Below are positions 56,574 through 64,000 of a stretch of 64,000 nucleotides of DNA, piece after piece. Position 1 is the first letter of the stretch. Every line of letters begins with the position of its first letter. The stretch spans positions 124,001 through 188,000 of the forward strand of contig JAFECG010000023.1 in assembly GCA_018242215.1 (NCBI GenBank), written 5' to 3'. The DNA is from Pseudomonadota bacterium. Lineage in GTDB: Bacteria > Pseudomonadota > Alphaproteobacteria > Rhizobiales > Hyphomicrobiaceae. The notes beneath the pieces are model-generated. The model was given only the letters and a program-made list of their open reading frames with translations. It had not been told where the DNA came from and did not search any database. The translations under genes were made by a program, and so were the position numbers.

Positions 56574-58565
56574 ATGACCGAAGAACCCACGACGACGACA
56601 TCCCACCCCGAAACGCCCGCAAAGACGGGGCCGGAGGTTATCGCCGCCTATCTCAAGATGCTGCCGCAGAGCCCCGGCGTATATCGAATGCTCGATACGG
56701 CTGGCGATGTGATCTATGTCGGCAAGGCGAGGTCGCTCAAAGCCCGCGTCTCGAATTATGCGCGCCTCAACGGGCATACGAACCGCATCGCGCGGATGAT
56801 CCTCGCGACGGCATCGATGGAGTTCGTCTCGGTCCGTACCGAGGCCGAGGCGCTGCTTCTCGAAGCGAACCTCATCAAGCGCTTCCGTCCGCGCTTCAAC
56901 GTTCTGATGCGGGACGACAAGTCGTTTCCGTACATTCTGATCTGCCGGGATCATGCAGCGCCGGCCGTGATGAAGCATCGCGGCGCAAGGAACCGCAAAG
57001 GGGAATATTTCGGGCCGTTCGCATCGGCTGGCGCCGTCAACCGCACGGTCAACATGCTGCAGCGGGCATTCCTTCTGCGCTCATGCTCCGACAGCGTCTA
57101 CGACAGCCGCACGCGACCGTGCCTGCTCTATCAGATCAAGAGATGCTCGGCGCCATGTACGGGCGAGATCAACCTCGACGATTACGACAAACTCGTCGAC
57201 GAGGCCGAACGCTTCCTCAGTGGTGAAAGCCAGACCGTTCGCGAGATGTACCAGCGGTTGATGGAGGACGCGGCCGAGAAGCTCGAATTCGAGACGGCCG
57301 CGGAGTATCGCAACCGCCTCTGGGCGCTAGCGCACGTGACCGCCGATCAATCGATCAATCCCGAAGGCGTGGAAGAGGCCGACGTATTTGCGGCCTATCA
57401 GGACGGAGGCCAGACATGCATCCAAGTCTTTTTCTTCCGCACCGGACAGAATTGGGGCAACCGCGCATATTATCCAAAGGCAGACCGCTCGTTGAATGTC
57501 GAAGACGTGCTCGATAGCTTCATCGCACAGTTCTACGATGACAAGCCCGTGCCGCGGCTGATCTTGATCTCGCACGACATCCCCAACCGCGAACTGCTGG
57601 CAGAAGCTCTGTCGACGAAAGCCGAGCGCAAAGTCGAAATTCGCGTTCCTGCAAGGGGCACGAAGTCGACGCTTGTCGAGCATGCGCTGGCTAATGCGCG
57701 CGAAGCGTTGGGACGAAAGCTTGCGGAAAGCTCGTCGCAGGCGCGGCTTCTCGAAGGGGTTGCAGAGCGCTTTGGGCTGCCTGCCGTTCCGCGCCGTATT
57801 GAAGTGTTCGACAACAGCCACATCGCGGGCACGAATGCCGTCGGCGGCATGATCGTCGCCGGACCGGAAGGTTTCGTCAAAGGGCAGTATCGCAAATTCA
57901 ACATCAAGTCGCCCGAGACAACGCCGGGCGACGATTATGCCATGATGCGCGAAGTGCTGACGCGACGGTTCAAACGCATTGCGGAGGCGGAAGTTCTCGA
58001 TGAGATCGAAACGGAGGTCGAAGAAATCGCATCCGACGTCGGCGGCGGCCCGTTGTCACCCATCGTCGAAGAACCCAACGATTCCGCGGAAGAGGTCGCG
58101 TTTCCGGATAAGCCAGATCTTGTGCTGATTGACGGCGGTCTCGGACAACTTTCCGTTGCGCGCGAGGTTCTTGCCGGTTTCGGGCTTCACGACATTGGAT
58201 TGATCGGTGTCGCCAAGGGGCCGGATCGCGACGCTGGACGCGAACATTTCCACATCCCCGGACATGACCGCCCAATTATGCTTGAGGCAAAGGATCCGGT
58301 CCTCTACTTCGTGCAGCGGCTGCGCGACGAAGCACATCGATTTGCCATCGGTACGCATCGGGCGAAACGCGCGAAATCGCTTGGCGCCAATCCTCTCGAT
58401 GAGATCGACGGGATTGGGCCGACACGCAAACGCGCGCTTCTGAAGCACTTCGGTTCCGCAAAAGCGGTTTCACGCGCAGGTGTGGAAGATCTGAAGGGGG
58501 TCGACGGCATCTCGGCCGATATGGCCAAGAAAATCTACGATTTTTTCCACGAGCGGGCAGGATAG
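56574..58565 (+). CDS. uvrC: Excinuclease ABC subunit C
   Basis: 663 residues, dual-incision nuclease of nucleotide excision repair. It has a GIY-YIG domain (about 25-105: [28 protein letters not shown]), cysteine-containing [17 protein letters not shown], a UVR helix pair (about 200-240), an RNase-H-like nuclease ([41 protein letters not shown]) and a C-terminal HhH. An acidic insertion (about 480-520) is longer than in E. coli. The ATG at 56574 was chosen. Confidence 0.96.
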   Translation: MTEEPTTTTSHPETPAKTGPEVIAAYLKMLPQSPGVYRMLDTAGDVIYVGKARSLKARVSNYARLNGHTNRIARMILATASMEFVSVRTEAEALLLEANLIKRFRPRFNVLMRDDKSFPYILICRDHAAPAVMKHRGARNRKGEYFGPFASAGAVNRTVNMLQRAFLLRSCSDSVYDSRTRPCLLYQIKRCSAPCTGEINLDDYDKLVDEAERFLSGESQTVREMYQRLMEDAAEKLEFETAAEYRNRLWALAHVTADQSINPEGVEEADVFAAYQDGGQTCIQVFFFRTGQNWGNRAYYPKADRSLNVEDVLDSFIAQFYDDKPVPRLILISHDIPNRELLAEALSTKAERKVEIRVPARGTKSTLVEHALANAREALGRKLAESSSQARLLEGVAERFGLPAVPRRIEVFDNSHIAGTNAVGGMIVAGPEGFVKGQYRKFNIKSPETTPGDDYAMMREVLTRRFKRIAEAEVLDEIETEVEEIASDVGGGPLSPIVEEPNDSAEEVAFPDKPDLVLIDGGLGQLSVAREVLAGFGLHDIGLIGVAKGPDRDAGREHFHIPGHDRPIMLEAKDPVLYFVQRLRDEAHRFAIGTHRAKRAKSLGANPLDEIDGIGPTRKRALLKHFGSAKAVSRAGVEDLKGVDGISADMAKKIYDFFHERAG

Positions 58566-58692
58566 TCGCGGAAGCTTTTTAGTGGCTAGCCAGCCGGAGG
58601 TGCGCTGCCCTATTTTCGCGGCACTTCGGGGTGAAGGGGCTATTCCTTTTTTGCCACCTTACTGCTGTCATTCAGGGACTTCTGTTCTGCCA

Positions 58693-61404
<2,712 letters not shown>

Positions 61405-61532
61405 GCCCGGGCTGCGGCTTTCTGCCCTGAAGCATTCACCTTTATCCGCTACACTGCGGTCTAGGGATTGACGGCCCCTCGCTGCTGCGGCTACCCAAAA
61501 TTATGGATCACGTCGCGCACCGCTCGCCTTCA

Positions 61533-62090
61533 ATGAGCCTGCCAAACATCCTGACGTACGGAAGGATTGTGGCTGTACCCATCCTGGCGGGCGTGCTGTT
61601 CTTCGGCACGGGCGAAGTTTCGCGCTGGATCGCATTTGCGATTTTCGTGGCGGCTTGCGTGACCGACTGGCTCGACGGCTACCTGGCCCGCATCTGGGAG
61701 CAGCAATCGAACCTTGGCCGTATGCTCGACCCCATCGCGGATAAGCTTCTGGTCGGAGCTACTCTCCTCATGCTCGTCTATAACGGGACGATCGGCGGGT
61801 GGTCGATCTGGGCGGCCCTGACCATCCTGTCCCGTGAAATCCTCGTTTCCGGACTTCGGGAATTTCTCGCCGAATTAAATGTAAAGGTTCACGTGACGCA
61901 GCTCGCGAAATGGAAGACTGCCGTTCAATTCGTGGCGCTCGCGCTGCTTCTCGCAGGCCCGGCGGCGGGCAGTATTTTCGCTCCTACGACCGAAATCGGC
62001 GTTCTCCTGCTCTGGATTGCAGCGCTCCTTACGCTGGTCACCGGCTATGATTATCTAAAGGCCGGGATCCGCCACGCGATCTATCGCTGA
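61533..62090 (+). CDS. pgsA: CDP-diacylglycerol-glycerol-3-phosphate 3-phosphatidyltransferase
   Basis: 185 residues, integral membrane CDP-alcohol phosphatidyltransferase with the full motif in DWLDGYLARIWEQQSNLGRMLDPIAD (Asp and Gly/Arg positions conserved). It makes phosphatidylglycerophosphate, precursor of phosphatidylglycerol and cardiolipin. MSLPNILTYGRI at 61533 matches the family N-terminus; ATG 61503 adds 10 residues. It is followed by moaDE after 7 bases, an order frequent in alphaproteobacteria. Confidence 0.93.
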   Translation: MSLPNILTYGRIVAVPILAGVLFFGTGEVSRWIAFAIFVAACVTDWLDGYLARIWEQQSNLGRMLDPIADKLLVGATLLMLVYNGTIGGWSIWAALTILSREILVSGLREFLAELNVKVHVTQLAKWKTAVQFVALALLLAGPAAGSIFAPTTEIGVLLLWIAALLTLVTGYDYLKAGIRHAIYR

Positions 62091-62097
62091 GAGCGAC

Positions 62098-62376
62098 ATG
62101 ACCGATACAAAAACCAACGCTGAAGTCACATTGCGCTATTTCGCCTGGCTGCGGGAACGCGCAGGACGTGGCGAGGAGCGTCTGAAATTGCCGCCCGACG
62201 TTCTCACGGTTGGCGATTTACTGCGCTGGCAGGCGGGTCGCGGACATCCCTTCGATCAGGCATTCGCAAAGCCCGAGGCGATCCGCGTCGCGATCGACCA
62301 TGCGCACGTCAAACCCACGGCAGCCATCGGTGCGGCCCGCGAAATCGCGTTCTTTCCGCCCGTCACGGGAGGTTAG
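62098..62376 (+). CDS. moaD: Molybdopterin synthase sulfur carrier, MoaD
   Basis: 92 residues, ubiquitin-like fold ending in the required Gly-Gly (PPVTGG), on which thiocarboxylate forms. It delivers sulfur to precursor Z with MoaE. LRYFAWLRERAGRGEERLKLP is the typical start. The stop is 4 bases before the moaE GTG. Confidence 0.93.
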   Translation: MTDTKTNAEVTLRYFAWLRERAGRGEERLKLPPDVLTVGDLLRWQAGRGHPFDQAFAKPEAIRVAIDHAHVKPTAAIGAAREIAFFPPVTGG

Positions 62377-62380
62377 TTCC

Positions 62381-62845
62381 GTGGCCGCCCGTGTTTCGCG
62401 CGCTGATTTTGACATTTCCGCGGAGATGGCAGCACTCATCGGGGGTGATACAGGCATCGGTGGCGTGGCTCTGTTCGTCGGCAAAGTGCGCGGAGAGGTC
62501 AATGGCGAACCGCTTGTCTCGTTGACGCTCGAACATTACCCCGAAATGACCGAAGCCGAGCTTGAACGCATCGAAGCGGAGGCACGGGAACGCTTCGCGC
62601 TTTCGGCGTCGCTCATCATTCATCGTGTTGGCGAGCTGAAGCCCGGCGACAATATCGTTCTGGTCATCGCGTGTGCGCCACATCGGCAGGATGCCTTTGC
62701 GGGGGCGGAGTTCCTGATGGACTACCTCAAGACGCGCGCACCCTTCTGGAAAAAAGAAACGCTGGCCGATGGCAGCTCACGCTGGGTCGATGCACGCGAA
62801 AGCGACGAAGAGGCCGCCTCGACTTGGGTTTCGACGCCCCCGTAA
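62381..62845 (+). CDS. moaE: Molybdopterin synthase catalytic subunit, MoaE
   Basis: 154 residues. It has IGGVALFVGKVRGEVNGEP, LEHYPEMTEAELERIEAEA, HRVGELKPGDNIVLVIACAPHRQDAFAGAEFLMDYLKTRAPFWKKE with the active-site lysine. It makes molybdopterin from precursor Z and thiocarboxylated MoaD. The start is GTG at 62381 with GGAGG 9 bases upstream (within the moaD end). Molybdenum cofactor fits selenoprotein enzymes such as formate dehydrogenase. Confidence 0.94.
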   Translation: MAARVSRADFDISAEMAALIGGDTGIGGVALFVGKVRGEVNGEPLVSLTLEHYPEMTEAELERIEAEARERFALSASLIIHRVGELKPGDNIVLVIACAPHRQDAFAGAEFLMDYLKTRAPFWKKETLADGSSRWVDARESDEEAASTWVSTPP

Positions 62846-63026
62846 GCGTCAAAATTTTCCAATCGACCCCCGGACTCGCGATGGGTGCTTAACGAGCAGT
62901 TAACCGCCTGAGCCGATAACGTTAATCCTCGTGCCACTCTGACCGCCAAAACGCCATCTTCCGTAGGCACACAGAACTGTCTGTGGCGCACGGGGTTGGG
63001 TGGGCGCGCCTTGGGGGAATGAAGGA

Positions 63027-64000
63027 ATGCGTAGTCTGGCTCGACGCGCAATTTGCGGCGTCTTCGCGGCACTTCTCGCCGCCGCCGCAATGTGCTCGGC
63101 CTACGCCGACGAGCTACAGGTCACCGCGACAGCGGCGACCGCTGTGCCTGCGCCGGTTCCAGCACATCGCGTCACCGGTACACGGTTTGTCATGGGCCTC
63201 GACAGCAAGGTCGATTACCAGATCTTCGCCCTTTCAAACCCGAACAGAGTCATCATCGAACTGCCGGAGATCAACGTTCGTCTCCCCGCGCTCGACGGAA
63301 ACGCGCCCGTCGGCCTCGTCAAGAATGTGCGAGCGGGACTCGCCGCGGCGGGCAAGATGCGCGTCGTGATCGACGTCACGCAGCCGGTGATCGTCGAGAA
63401 CGCAAAGCTCGTCGCGGATAAGACCAACAAGTACCGGCTGTCTCTGGCGATCTTGCCCGCAAGCCTGGCTCTGCCGGGCCAGCATAAGAGCATCGTATCG
63501 AAGGCTGGGCTGTCGCCCGTCGCGTTGCAGCCGCCTCTTCCACGACTGGCAGAAAGCCCGAAGGAACGGGCGGCCCGGACATTCAGGCCGATCATCGTGC
63601 TCGACCCGGGCCACGGAGGCTATGACTCGGGCGCTGAGAAGAACGGAACGGTCGAGAAGAACGTCGTGCTCGCCTTCGGACTCGTCCTGCGCGATCTCTT
63701 GGAGAAGACCGGTCGCTACAAGGTGCTGATGACACGCAGCGACGACACGTTCATTCCGCTGGATGAGCGCACACGCTTTGCTGAGCGGAACAGGGCTAAC
63801 CTCTTCATCGCGATCCACGCCGACTATTCCGACGAAGGTGCGCGTGCGCGGGGCGCGACGATCTATTCCCTCCGCGACGGTGTCGCGAAATCGCTCGAGC
63901 GCTCGGCGAAAGGCACCATCTCGCGCAATATCCTGACGGAAGACGAGATCGACACGGTCAAGAGCGTCCATGGCGACGTCAATACCGTGAAGAATATTCT
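63027..64000 (+). CDS. AMIN-domain N-acetylmuramoyl-L-alanine amidase, C-terminus cut off
   Basis: First 324 codons. A signal peptide (about 1-27, ending SAYA) is followed by an AMIN domain (about 48-140: GTRFVMGLDSKVDYQIFAL...VIIELPEINVRLP) for septal targeting and the start of an Amidase_3 domain with zinc-ligand motifs IIVLDPGHGGYDSGA (about 190-205), the catalytic Glu in EKNVVL and IAIHADYS. AmiC-like; splits daughter-cell peptidoglycan. The rest lies beyond the window. Confidence 0.93.
   Translation, partial: MRSLARRAICGVFAALLAAAAMCSAYADELQVTATAATAVPAPVPAHRVTGTRFVMGLDSKVDYQIFALSNPNRVIIELPEINVRLPALDGNAPVGLVKNVRAGLAAAGKMRVVIDVTQPVIVENAKLVADKTNKYRLSLAILPASLALPGQHKSIVSKAGLSPVALQPPLPRLAESPKERAARTFRPIIVLDPGHGGYDSGAEKNGTVEKNVVLAFGLVLRDLLEKTGRYKVLMTRSDDTFIPLDERTRFAERNRANLFIAIHADYSDEGARARGATIYSLRDGVAKSLERSAKGTISRNILTEDEIDTVKSVHGDVNTVKNI

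Overview
The window is high-GC chromosomal DNA of an alphaproteobacterium. It most resembles a hopanoid-making Hyphomicrobiales organism such as Hyphomicrobium; this is inferred from gene content and style, not from a database match. Supporting points are hopanoid head-group genes, selA, a TIGR02301-type secreted protein, a NadQ-type regulator next to nadABC, the tlyA/dxs/xseB/deacetylase neighbourhood, short intergenic gaps, frequent 1-8 base gene overlaps and several probable TTG or GTG starts. I see no insertion sequence, phage, CRISPR array or rRNA. One tRNA, tRNA-Leu(UAG), is present.

Layout. 1-7.6 kb, minus strand: selA (cut by the window edge), then a block transcribed FAD enzyme > hpnK > hpnI > hpnL, with a GtrII-type membrane glucosyltransferase upstream. 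7.8-9.6 kb: tRNA-Leu, sulfurtransferase sseA and a Cys-type glutathione peroxidase. 9.7-15.3 kb, plus strand: an accessory-looking set of secreted proteins, two small cytoplasmic proteins and a HlyD/permease/ATPase exporter of the DevBCA type. Four copies of a TGT-N10-ACA palindrome sit 66-92 bases before its genes. 15.5-25.6 kb: fabI, a histidine phosphatase, aroC, a sirtuin with no normal start codon, then on the minus strand an RNA methyltransferase, tlyA, doxX, dxs, xseB and an HDAC-like deacetylase. 25.6-30.2 kb: an SDR, an enoyl-CoA hydratase and acyl-CoA dehydrogenase pair, and a Sua5/TsaC protein. 30.2-39 kb: a two-repeat Clp_N/coiled-coil protein, a YedK/HMCES DNA-protein crosslinker, a LysE exporter, pyrC and ygfZ-tag-HD. 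39-44 kb: nadQ and nadABC with paired operators. 44-51 kb: ppdK, an M20 peptidase, RNase T2 and a TorF-like porin. 51.6-64 kb: a FolM-like SDR, two tandem glucosaminidase-like proteins, uvrC, an MscS channel, pgsA, moaD-moaE and the start of an AMIN/amidase cell-wall hydrolase.

How the genes work together. The hopanoid block should glycosylate (HpnI) and deacetylate (HpnK) the hopanoid side chain; dxs makes isoprenoid precursor for such lipids. NadQ probably represses nadABC through two inverted repeats near the nadA start. The 9.7-15.3 kb palindrome-linked exporter region is the best candidate for an undescribed regulon. Gene ends, overlaps, repeats and motifs were read directly from the sequence. 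Family names come from recognising conserved motifs, without a search.
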